NCBI RefSeq assembly: GCF_003286085.1
Contig: NW_020825354.1
Location: forward strand, 496,001-560,000
Length of the DNA stretch: 64,000 nucleotides
Origin: Drosophila persimilis
Lineage: Eukaryota; Arthropoda; Insecta; Diptera; Drosophilidae
Direction of reading: 5' to 3'
The notes below the pieces were generated by a model, which did no database searches, was not told the DNA's origin, and was given only the letters and a program-made list of their open reading frames with translations. A program made the position numbers and the translations under genes. Each line of letters begins with the position of its first letter. The first letter of the stretch is position 1. Below are positions 35,219 through 46,433 of this stretch, one piece after another.

Positions 35219-38200
35219 TTATTGCTTGAACACAAACAGACCCGTCGGGTCCCACTCGTTGTCGTCGACGGGGCCGAAGCACTCATCGAAATACCACTCC
35301 ATGGTCTTGTACACATGGCTCAGCGATCTGCCGATCGCATGATCCTCATCTGGATACACCTGATGCCGGAACTTCACCTGCTGATCGACCAGTGCCCGCA
35401 CCAGAATCAGCGTATGCTCCTGATGCACCAACGTATCGGCCGTTCCGTGCATCAGCATCAGGTTGCGCCCCTTAATGTTACCCGCCTTCATCGTGAGATC
35501 CGCCTCCTGCAATGCCCGCAGATAGTCGCCCTTCAAGGGTATATATCGCTCAGTGAAGAAGGAATCTATTTGTGGAACGAAGGAAGGATGGATGTAAAGA
35601 TGGAATAATTTTCCGTATTAAGGGATCCCATTCTCACACTCACAGTGGAATCCAAAGTTGACTATGGGATTGATGGACACCGCACACTGGAGCACCTGCT
35701 GGGAGTCATCGATGAGCATCATGGCCGTTGCATAGCCGCCGTAGCCCCACCCAAAGGCGCAGATTCTCAATGGATCGATGAACTTTAGGTTGTCACGCAA
35801 ATATCTGTGACAAAAATACATATGAAATACATACAGACATACGAGGGAATACGAGGGGATACTCACGTGAGGACACCCAGCTGATCCTCCACCTCGACGG
35901 TCCCTAGTTTTCCATGGACCTGAGTGCGCAACAGCTCACCCTGGAAGCCACTGCCCCGTCCATCGATCTGCGCCACGATGAAGCTCCGCTGGCTGGACAA
36001 ATACCAGTTCCAGTCGATATGGAACCGTTCGGTGACCAACTGAGACCCCGGCGATGCATCCCTAAAAGCAATATTATTGCCAATGAATGAATGAATAGAT
36101 TGGCATTGATCGAATGCACTTACACATGCAGCACCAGGGGAAAGGCAACCTCCTCCTCCTCGCGCATCCCTGGCGGCAGAAAGAGTCGCACCTGGGCATG
36201 GAACCCGTGACGAATCTCCACGCTGAACGTGCGCATCTGTGGTACGGCCAGCTGGGAGAGGCGATGTCTCAGGACATCCCCAGCATTGAGGACAAAGATC
36301 TTGTCGTTGCTGGCGGTCTCCACCAGGTAGACACTGGGCGCCTCTGGGCCAAGGCACTCCTGCACGTAGTAGCTATAGTCGCCGCTGAACTGCACCCGAT
36401 TGTAGAGGCAGTTCTTGGGTATATCGTAGATGCAATCATCCGGCTCGAGGCGTGCCACAATGTCCTCCCAGCTATCGCCGCGCGTCGGCATCTTCGACGG
36501 GTTGGCCCTGTGCAGGCGATAGGTGGCCTCCGTATTGTCGCACGTCAGACACGTGGGCTGCGTGGAGGTGATGTACGTGCGATTTGATTCAGTGACGTTT
36601 AGCTTGAGGCTGATCTTGTAGAGATGCCGCTCGCCAGGCCGCTTCTCGGGGGCCGCCATAAAGTAGACAATCTCGTGTTGTTCGTCCCAGCCGACAATTT
36701 CTGTGACCTCGAAGCGACCCATCGTCAGGGGCACGGGACGGCGGTCCAGCGATGAGATAAACACCACATGACGGTAGTGTCCATGCTCTCCATCACGCAC
36801 TGGCAGTCGCTTCAGGAGGTATCCACCATTGGTGATTTCGTAGGTCGTTTGGCCATTGCTCACATTATTCGCCAGCGTATCGTTGCCCGTCGCCGACGTC
36901 GTTGCCGTCTCCTGTAGCTGCATCTGCATCTGGTACTGTCGATGGCCCTGGCGCATCTGTGCAGCGATTCTCGCGGAGAAGATGGGCCGCTCGGAGGGCA
37001 GCACCCAGCCATCGTTGATGGTCACCTCCGTGTGCACCACCTGACAGTGGAAGTTCGGCGCCCTACAGATCACAGTGGTGGCCTTCGTCTGGTCGCGATT
37101 CGTCACCGTCACCGAGAGGTCGATGGGCGAGGCCCATGTCAAGCCACCCACATAGCTGCCGTTCACCAGATCCGCTGGGAGTTTGACTTGTGAAGGAATG
37201 ATGTATTTGATCACCGAAAGATTCACCACATTCACGGTGACATTGGGGTTTCTGGCGCCCGTCTTTGGGTAGCGTTGGCTCAACACTGCCGGATATTTGA
37301 TGTCATCGCCCATCCAAGTGTATCTATAAATATATAGTAATAAAAACATTTAGCTATAAATTCAAGAGGGAATCCCTAAATCCCTTTGGCAACTGCACAA
37401 CAAATCGAATGCCAAAGAAGCCTGTTTAGGGCGGCAGCTCTGCTAGAGGTGTAACCGCTCGCTGTTAGTACTCGTCGTAACCGCTAATAGCTATGCTAAT
37501 AGCGAGCACTCGGTGTAACCGCTCGCTGTTAGTACTCGTCGTAACCGCTAATAGCTATGCTAATATGCTCGCTGTTAATACTCTTTGTAACCACTCGCTG
37601 TTACCGGTCAGGGCAACCGCTCGTTGTTAATACTCGTTCTGGCCGCTTGCTGTTAGCACTCGGTGTAACCGCTCGCTGGTACCGTTCGTTGTTACAGCGC
37701 GTTTTATGCGCTCGATGGTACGACCGCTCTTCCAGTTACCACCCGACTCTCCACACCTACCTGTTACACAGTGAAAATGTACTCCTACATCTACAATTCT
37801 GTCCACCCTCTCTACAAACAAAGCCTTTGAATTTCCAGTCAAGTGCGGAGTTCGAAATTGTCTTATTTTTGTCATTGGAGAATCTACTTTGAGAGTAACA
37901 AGATGAACTCGCAGTTGCCCCAACCACGATGCAACAAGTATGGTATTGAAATCATTAAAGTGCTGTCGAATATCAAGCAGCCAGCCACCTTGTCTGAGAT
38001 CGCTCAGCAGGTGAAGTTTAATCATGTGAGTACTTCTTTGATAGATAGATCTTTGAAATTTATACATTACACATATCCATTACATCCACAGAACAATATT
38101 ACAGATCCTGGCTTTTGGAAGACTTTTGAGGAGAGCATCTCAATTGGTGTCAGGTGCGGCTATATTCGGGTTAATCAACAGGGATATTCCCTGGTTGATC

Positions 38201-41200
38201 CACTACCAACCGTCGAAGAACTGATATCGGATATCTACAAGCGAACAGGCCGCTAAGAAGTGCCACCCACCCCCAACGCAATTCCGTTCTTCCGTTGTCT
38301 TTTGGCCTGTCTCGTTTTATGGTGTTTTTCATTCGACTTCTGCTGTTTCAATGCCGACCATTTTTACGATGCCAAAAACATTCGGCCAACAAGATGTATA
38401 CAAACGATAGAGCCACTAAACAAACATCAAGAGATTCCCCTACACACAGATGCAGACGGAAAGAGAGAGGTCTAGAAATGGTCACATGCGGAAAATGTTT
38501 CGTAATTTCGTAATTCGGTTTCTAGATCTGATTTTCAACAACATTTTGAATGCAATATCCGGAGAAAACACATGGTAATATTAAAATTATTTGTATCTTA
38601 GAAATTTTTCAAATGAAGTGTCCAAAATTATTGAAAGTATAAAAAATTGAATGAGTGATGTGTATGTCTGCTTGTCTCAGGGAACGCAATGCAAAAAGAG
38701 CAAGCTTTTCATGATCTTTACAAAAGAATGTCAGTTCGCAAAGCCGGAAAATATCTACTAGTGTATCGGAAAAGCTACGACCTGAACTTGCATTCGACTA
38801 AAAGAAGTTTTCCCCTCAACAAAGTCCCAAAAATCGCCTTTTGAGCTCCAACAGAGGGCTCTGCTGCATTGGTGCAACCTGATCAATCTTTCGATGGCTG
38901 CCTGTTGGAGGGGACTTCATTCGATATGATACGACATTTCTCTCGCTTTGATTCCGGACACTTACTTGTACTCATTGACATCGCTGTCGTTGTAGCTGAG
39001 AAATGCCAGGAAGAGGCCATCTGGTGAGAAGGCCATGCCGCTCCGGCGGCTATCCAGCTCGGGGACATTCTCGTACGTCCAGTCGGGCACACCGTTGAAG
39101 AAGACGCCGCCCATCCCTGTCTGGGTGATGCGGCAGACGAGTTCGCCCTGCACCTTTGGTTTGTAGTAGATGTCGTTGTGGTGAACAAAGGCAATGGCCT
39201 GATTGAGCGTATAGGGTCCGTTGCCCCCATTGCCATTGCCTGAGCCCGGTGTTGGCGTTGTTGTCTTGCCGCCAGCCGCCGCACCGGCCAGGCTATTCAG
39301 AATGATGCTGCCACTGGGCAGCGGCGCCATGGTGCTTGTTGTGGCTGCTGCTGCAGACGACGGTGGAGGTGGCGGTGGCGGCGGATTGATGGGTGCCCAC
39401 ACCACGTGCTGGAGCCGCGGCGCCTCGGCAATGTTCTCCGTTGGTCCCAAGGGAAATGTGTTGGCCGTTTGCACCTCATACACGTGGTGTCTATAAGGAT
39501 ATGGGACATTTAACTATAATATTCATAGAGTTTGTAGGCGTATCTACCTGGATCCCTCTGCATTGCTATCCGATTGCAGGAGCACGTATTTCTGGTCCGG
39601 TGCCACAAGAAACGATTCTGCATTCAATTGCCGCTGTGTGGCAAGAGGGAGAGAGAGAGGGACAACCGTATGAGCACAGAAAAGGCAAGCCATTATCCAA
39701 CACTAGTACTTACAAATGTTGAATTAGTCATTAGAATGCGCGTGGTGAGATCTGCCATGTTTAGTATGGACAGCCCGCCCGTTGGATCACGATAAATGAG
39801 CTCATGTTCTGCAAAGTTACGAGAGTTCATTCGGAAATGGATGAATCGATGAATGGCCGACAAATGCTCGCATGGCGCTTACCATTACTCCAAGTGCCGT
39901 TGAACGGCTTCCACTGGAGGCTCTTGCCGAGTATATCGCTGGGTAGCATGCGACGACCGCGGATCCGTAGGCCCTCATCCTCCGGCGACAGCAAGAAAAT
40001 GGAGAATATGATCAGGCTAAAGACGGCGGCGATTACCAGGAGGGCTATGAAAATTCCACGCCAGTTTCGACGCTCGGGTGAAATTGCCACCAGTTCCTAA
40101 AATGAAAGAAATGAGAGGGTTGCCATTAGTTCCGTGGTGAACTTTGAATTAAAATTTCTTCCCGAAGTTTGGGGAAACGTTAAACAAATACTAAGTATTT
40201 ATTCGCGGAATGGGTTACGCTGGCTATTAATATTACCGAGCTGTCTGCCCATATTTCGCATTCATTTCGCTAGTTAATTGGTTAATTGCACAGAAGGCTG
40301 CGCCTTGTTTTTCTCAACCACCCATCGGTTTTAATCAATCTAATGGAAACCATGTATTAAATACCAACACCCCCACCACCCGTGGAGGAAAGGAAAACCC
40401 AACTATTGAATAAATTAAAGATTTTTGTGGAGAGGTAATGGTATGCTTTGAATATAGTTTGGGTTTCCTTTAGTTTTGGGGGTTTTCTTTCATTTTCAGC
40501 GCCAAAACGTCTGGGGGAAAACCCCAATTGCCAATCAATTTCTGTCGGTGGCATCAGTGGGCAGAGAAGAAGGGACTTGCAGCCGAATTTTACAGGCAAC
40601 GCAATCGTTTGATGCATCTCAGTGGATGGTTGGATGGCTGGTTGGTGGTTGGTGGGTTGAGCCTTCGTCCTTGAGGCGCTTAATTGACAAGCGAATGGCA
40701 AAGAAATTAAGGCCAAATTGTTGAAAACACACAGACACGATGAGTGCAGGAGGCAAACATTGTGCGGAAGCAGTGGATACCCTAGAAAGTTCCAATAGAA
40801 GCCATGAGCTTGGTTCCACAATATTTCTATTTCACGTTCACACGTGACTGGCAAAGAAAACAGCTGACGTAGCTGTTCGCTTAGTGGGACATTTTTGAAT
40901 TTGGTATTTGGTAGACTTCTGATAGAAGAGTCCAGCAACTACTAAATACTAATATGATTATTCGAGGTGTAGATACGAGGTGTTTGCCTTCAAAAAAAGA
41001 GTGTGGACGAAACTATTTTAATGCATTTTGCTTGTGAAGAGAGGAAACTTTTTCCACGCCTGCTATTCGTCTGCAGTCCCAGGGGGTCCTGAGGGCAGGA
41101 GACCTCGGTCATGCCTCTCCCTTTTCGCCCCGAATTTCTTATCGATGGATTGTGTGCGGGTTCTATTTTTCGGGAGGGTTTTTTACTTGTACTTTGCAAA

Positions 41201-44200
41201 TTTGATTTCGGCCTTAGTCCCCGAAGTGGTTTTGCATTCATTTGTCGCTCGGAGCTGCGCAAACATCAGAGCGGAGAGCTTCGCTTCTGGTGGAATCGAA
41301 TTAAAAATGTACGGAGTAGGAGTAGGATATGCAATCGAATGGAAATGGAATGGAAAACAGCAAAGAAAATAGGATTTTCTAGTTTGTGTGTTCTTGTTCT
41401 TGTTGCATGTGGGGAATCAGGACAATCGGGGGGCAGGCCAAATCCTAATTGAAATTAGTTGCCCGAAGGGGTACCACAAATTCGATTAGATTGAGGTCTT
41501 GGGGCGGACTGTAGCCGAACGGAGGTCAGTGGAGTTGATGGCATGCGATGTCAGAGTTCTTAAAAAAGCAACATTATATTGATGAAATCTTTGTACGCTC
41601 GGCAGTCGGTGGGGAGACGCCGGGGTTTTTTGTAATCTTTGGGGCTATCAAAAAAGTTTGCTTCCATGATTTGTGAATAGTTTTGTCATCAGCTTTTGAA
41701 GTGCTCATAAAATTCGCAATTCTTTAAAAAAATGATGAAATTATCCATAAAGTCATGAAGCACTTGCAGTAAAGGAGCCATTCTTTTGATAGTTCTGTTC
41801 TGTTCTGTTTCCGTCATTGTTCTCGGTTTGAAATACCAAAAAGGGGTTCTGAAGTGCGACGATGGTGACCATGAAACCTATCGCCCGAGTGCCGGGCGCC
41901 TCCACATTCGTCAGGGAAATCCAATTATGCGCCCGAGAACTGCTCCGTGGACAACTTGAGAATGAGCGCAGGCAGGCCACAAGTGCTGGTGTGGCACACA
42001 GTGGGGCACGGTCACGGTACACATGACATGTGAGAGGTGCGCTGGGTGCACAGCAGCCAGTTTACGGTTTGCATATAAAAAGCTGCCCTGTCGTATAACA
42101 CAAAAACCATTCGTGGAACACCAATGTACCGATCATTTTGTGGATGCTTACGAGACCTTTGGCAACGTTTCACTTAATCTTTCAGCATTGAACCATCGAA
42201 AGAGTGTGGTTTGAGGTTCCATCTTCATTTCAAACATTCAAGCTCTCCTCTTTGATGGTTCCCATAATGCCAAAATCCTGGATGGTAGTGCCCCCACAAG
42301 GATCCAAAATGACGATGCTGCACAGGAGATGCTGGACACTCTCCTTCCGGCAAATGCTGCACAGGATGTGTGCTGACCGATACAGTACCCACAGGCTATC
42401 GCCTTCGATGAAATCACACCAGAGGCACACCGCTTTAGGCGATAGAGGTATTCCTTCAGTCGTACATGCCACATGCCGCAGGCCAGCCGTCTTTGAATGG
42501 GTGCCCTGGCATTTATCGTTCCGTTCCTTTTGTTGGGGACACCTTTTGTGGGTCAATTGTCACACCTTTTTGTGGCCGCACTTTCTCCCATTAATAGCTA
42601 ATGAAGGGACATCAACAGCATTGTTGCCACATGCCGGCACATGGCAGCTGGAAACCAAGGACAATTGGCGCCATGAAATGCCAAACAATTTACAATTGTT
42701 GGAGACTAAATGGTTGTCTGTCCCCTCCACTAAAGTCATGTCCGTCCTTTTTGTGGACTTTTTTTTTGGCAGGGTGGAGGGGTTTTCTTTTGGCTGCTTC
42801 TCAACCAAAAATTTCCGTTGACTTCTCCGTGTGTGTCCAGTGTGTCTGTTGACTCTCTTTGGCAATTAGTTTTTATTTCTATTTATTTTTGGGGGTAAAC
42901 TTTGTTTATACATAAGTTCGACTAGTGACACAATTTAATACACTTTTTTATACCTATACAAAAATACAAGAAATCGTGTAAATTTCACTAGAATTGTGCC
43001 CAAAATTGGAACAAAAACTAATTGAATGAAATTTGTTGGCTCCTAAGCTACGGCCTTTGCACTGCCAGAAATGGAAAGACCCGCACTTTAATCTTAATAT
43101 TAATTGACTTTCGGTCCAGCGAAATTTCCCACAAAATTCCGACCTTGCGCAAGTGTCGATCCATACTTTTCCGGTTGTCGGCGCTCACTGTCGGCTTATA
43201 ATTAGAAATTGCCTCCAGAAAAAGGGGGGAACACAGATACGAGTGGGAGGCAAACTAAATTTCGTAGGAAAGCCAGACAATGAACGGGAAGGGGGGGAAG
43301 GACCTTGTCCAGAAATGGTACCCGTGAGGGCACACCCGAAAAAGAATCATTTGCAACATTGATGGGCCCCAAGCCGTATGGAATGTTGGTGGAGAAACGA
43401 AAAGCGTCGGCATGGCGAGGGGGGGGGGATGAGGCATGCAAAGTTTCGCCCGAACACACACGCACGCACATGGAGCAAAACTTGTGTCATTATGATGGAC
43501 TTTGGAGTCTCCTCACCGAGTGGGAATGCTCCAGGGATGACAATTATTAATGAAAGGGTACAAAACTCTTCCTCTTCCTCTCCCTCTATCGCCCTCTCGT
43601 TGTCCTTCCCCCCCGCTGTGCTGCTGCTGCTGCTGGTCTTTACTCTTTATCCTTATCGCCATTTGCCTGGCATGCAAAATTTATTGTCTACTTTTATTTA
43701 TTGATCCAAGTTTTCTCTCTGTCCGCCTTTCGCCTTATCTTGGCCACAAATTGCCACACGGCCAAGGCGAGGAAAAGCCGGGGCCAAACAGACCAGAACA
43801 GAGCGTCGGAGGAAGTCCGTGAAAAGTTCCAGCGGAAAATATTAGTTCAAATCAATGATCAGAGACTATTTGAAAAGTAGTGGCGGATTGGAAAGGATTA
43901 TTTGAAGGGAAATGATAAAAAGATACGTATTTGAAGGTATTGATTAGCAATCTTCGAGTTATCACAGTTGCTAGAACATTTTCAAAGGATTTGGAAGATT
44001 AGGAATCACCAATTGGCGCTGAAATTAGAACAATGGATCAGATGAAGTGCTACGAAAGCCAAAGCCACATGGAAACCAATTAAATGTAAGAGGCTTTCGT
44101 TTAAGGAAAACCCCTTTTGGAAATGCCTTGAATTTAAATAGAATTCAGCGTACAAATCATTTTCCCATTTCCCCAGGAATTCCACACAAATCTCAAATGA

Positions 44201-46433
44201 GGATAATTAAAAGCGAATCAGGGAACTGTCCCTGGCCCCCCCGCCAATCAGCAGATGTGGAAGTGGAAGTTGTGTGTTGGGGAAAGGCCTTCATTCCATT
44301 TCTCATTTCCCCCGAGTCCAAAAAGTTTGTCAGCCTCGCAGCCAGAAAATGAGTTTGAGTTTGAGTTCGAGAAGGAAGAGGAGGAAGGACGAGAAAGGAA
44401 TAGGAATCCTGGCTGGAATCGAGGCTTTGGGTTATGTTCTGGTGATTGCCTTCGCTGACAAATTAAATTTAATACCAACATAAAGCAAAATAATGATGGC
44501 CTGGGAGTCTGGAAAACTGCTCAATTATGTGCCCTGCGCCATCAATTTTATTTGTGTTTTATTAATTTATGTCTGCTCTTCAACAAAAAAGAAAACAACA
44601 AAAAAACACACAATACACAGGAGGTAATAAAAGGCAGTAAGGCAGGGGGGGCAGCCACTTACTAGGACCACTTATTTATGGCCAAAGATTTGTGCAGGAG
44701 AAAAAAGTTTTCGGCATCGGCTGCTTTTGATGGCCTTTGCCCCGGAGCGCCACTACCCGATATGGCAGCGGGGCAATCGATATGGCAAATCGAGTTTTGT
44801 GTTTTATTTATGGTCAAAGACCCAAAAAAAAAATAATGAAATGCCAATCGAGAGTTTTGCAACAGTTTCGTCCCCTGTCTACCGCTCCCCCCCCTCTCGT
44901 CCCATCACACAATTACCCATTGCCTGGGGGCTCGGCTCCAGTATATATTGTTTTGAAGAATTTATAAACTGTGAAATCTGCGGGGCCACTGGCTATTGTT
45001 TTATTTATGAAATACTGCGCATAAAGGCCTCGATTCTCCTTTGCCGGGGAAAAAGGGATAGGGATCAGGGACCAGCAGAACCAAGAAATATGTTTGCCTT
45101 TCGAGCGTTTATCTGCGGCGCGTCTGAAAGCAATTAAAAGAGCCTCAAGAAAGGGAAGCCCCACCTAATCCCATCCATTCTGTGTCTAGGCGCGAGGCCC
45201 TCCATGGCCATCTCTGGCTACATCTCTCCTCCAGCTCCTCCTTGCATCGCCACAAGACGAAGACGAAGAGACAAAAAACATTTGCATACTTAATTAACTT
45301 GGCTTAAATATTCGAGGGCAAAGAACATTTTGGCATGGAAAATTGGCAAAATGACAAAACAAAAGAACTTACGGATTTAAATATGAAATTTCGGGATACT
45401 GGGGTGAGAGAAGAGTGTGACCAGAATGTGTTGAAAAAGGGAAGAGTATACTGATGAAAAATACGAGTATATCCAACTGAACCCCGGCAAATTTTCAAAA
45501 GAAGTGCTTGTCGATATAGAGGTAGCAATTATAGGAATAAATAAATTTAGTAAATAGATTTAATGATCATATACAGATACCTTCGAAAGCAACATTGCCC
45601 GCAGCATAGCCGACAATAAATTTTAACCACACGTCGCCACAGTGAATCATTTCAAAACAGTCGTGATTCGCTTTTCCTATTGCCGCCCACAGTTCTGGTC
45701 CACCCCACGAGTCCTCGTTGTCGTCCAAAACTCTGCAGGGTAGGGTGGTCCAATGCACATTGGCGTTTGGTGTGACCAAAACATACAAAGCCGTTCGCTT
45801 ATGGGAAGGAAGTATTTTAAAGCATTTTTCAATTTAATACAATGTGGCCTTATATCCGTTATATCACTTATACGCAATTTTAATATTTCTTCGAGACGGC
45901 AATCACAACTAGAATGGTCTCTGTTTGTACAGCGAATCAAGGACATTCGAGGTCTCTACGGGCACACTGAACGCCTGAGCCACTAAGGGCAAGGCAGAGC
46001 ATTAAAGGTACTCGTCCAAAATAAGATAATAAAAGGTTCCTTTTTGCCATTAAAATTATGTATTATGCTGCGCATTTACATGGCAGACGAAACCTTTGTT
46101 AAACATAAACAAATTACATTGTAAGGTGCCAAAATATTACCCAAAAATATAGCAATTTCCGCTTGGTCACTCTTGAGCCACTCGGATGCGCACTAATTTA
46201 TGCAAATTACTCAGGCCTTAGCCCTTGGCCTGCCTCCCACCCACCTCCACGGAGTAGAGTGTGGGGGTGTACAAGTGTTACAAAACATATTTTTGTTTGG
46301 GTCTTCTCACCTCATCCTTGGGCACCAGAGTAACCTTCTTGATGGTCGGGGCACTGCTGTTGTTAACAACGACCGTTTCACGCTTTAGCGATGGTCGCTT
46401 CAATGCCGAATGCGGCTTTTGTATCTCCACCAT
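35219..46433 (-). CDS. Dpp10: Inactive dipeptidyl-peptidase-like membrane protein (DPP6/DPP10 family), 9 exons, 981 aa
   Basis: Single-pass type II membrane protein; vertebrate DPP6/DPP10 are auxiliary subunits of Kv4 potassium channels, so a neuronal excitability role is inferred. Exons (minus): 46433-46311, 40096-39883, 39808-39714, 39633-39548, 39490-38966, 37323-36124, 36061-35867, 35804-35644, 35565-35219; all GT..AG, phases join, and the total is a multiple of three. A basic cytoplasmic N-terminus joins across the first intron as KDEELVAISPERRNWRGI, then a TM helix (about 55-77), beta-propeller and alpha/beta-hydrolase domain. The catalytic serine is Gly833 (FGWGYGG), as in DPP10, while Asp910 (HGTADT) and His942 (DEDHAI) remain. 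The N-terminal Glu pair is also altered (WTYENV). A Pro/Ala/Gly-rich insert lies in the 39,490 exon. A small gene is nested in the 38,965-37,324 intron. The ATG exon may begin at 46,488 (acceptor aatcag), implying upstream leader exons. Family sure; symbol by best match. Confidence 0.92.
37448..37700 (+). repeat. 64-bp-period tandem repeat (GTAACCGCTCGCTGTTA type)
   Basis: A 54-bp segment at 37,448-37,501 is repeated exactly at 37,512-37,565. It is followed to about 37,700 by degenerate 20-30 bp units around GTAACCGCTCGCTGTTAGTACTC. It lies in a DPP10-like intron, just upstream of the nested gene. Confidence 0.9.
37903..38256 (+). CDS. Small nested gene, two exons, 95 aa; DUF4777-like
   Basis: Lies on the opposite strand inside a DPP10-like intron. 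Exons 37903-38025 and 38092-38256 join in phase 0 (CAT|gtgagt ... cacag|AAC). The protein begins MNSQLPQPRCNKYGIEIIKV, with a helix-rich part (TLSEIAQQVKFN) and a second half containing FWKTFEESISIGVRCGYIRV and a Lys/Arg-rich end. This looks like the small Drosophila-restricted DUF4777 group (winged-helix-like), many of which I recall as germline-biased; that link is from memory of the pattern. No signal peptide or TM. The start ATG follows ACAAG, an acceptable fly context. Confidence 0.8.
   Translation: MNSQLPQPRCNKYGIEIIKVLSNIKQPATLSEIAQQVKFNHVSTSLIDRSLKFIHYTYPLHPQNNITDPGFWKTFEESISIGVRCGYIRVNQQGYSLVDPLPTVEELISDIYKRTGR
38257..38478 (+). other. In-frame open stretch after the nested gene stop
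   Basis: After the TAA at 38,254-38,256 the frame stays open for 73 codons up to a TAG at 38,476. It includes a hydrophobic Cys/Phe-rich stretch. Codon use is neutral, so this may be a 3' UTR that happens to lack stops. Confidence 0.3.
45567..45732 (-). pseudogene. Coding-like island, possibly a gene fragment
   Basis: Reading minus from an acceptor-like ctgcag (exon from 45,732), the frame encodes VLDDNEDSWGGPELWAAIGK, then a part with NHDCFEMIHCGDVWLKF and IVGYAAGNVAFEG. It then meets a donor-like GTATCT at 45,580 or, if unspliced, a TGA at 45,567. It is rich in Trp, Gly and Asp, unlike chance frames nearby. A Motif 1-like site lies just upstream. I do not recognise the family. It could be a decayed gene copy or an alternative exon. 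Confidence 0.35.
45769..45778 (-). promoter_or_regulatory. Motif 1-like promoter element
   Basis: TGGTCACACC on the minus strand matches Motif 1 (YGGTCACACTR) with one mismatch, about 40 bp upstream of the coding-like island. Confidence 0.45.

Larger units (their letters stand above)
40097..46310 (-). other. Intron 1 of the DPP10-like coding region
   Basis: 6.2-kb intron between the N-terminal exon and the TM exon (donor gtgaga at 46,310, acceptor tttag at 40,097). Contains no supported exon of this gene. A 205-codon plus-strand frame at 42,204-42,821 lacks splice or start support. A coding-like island at 45,567-45,732 is listed separately. Confidence 0.7.
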
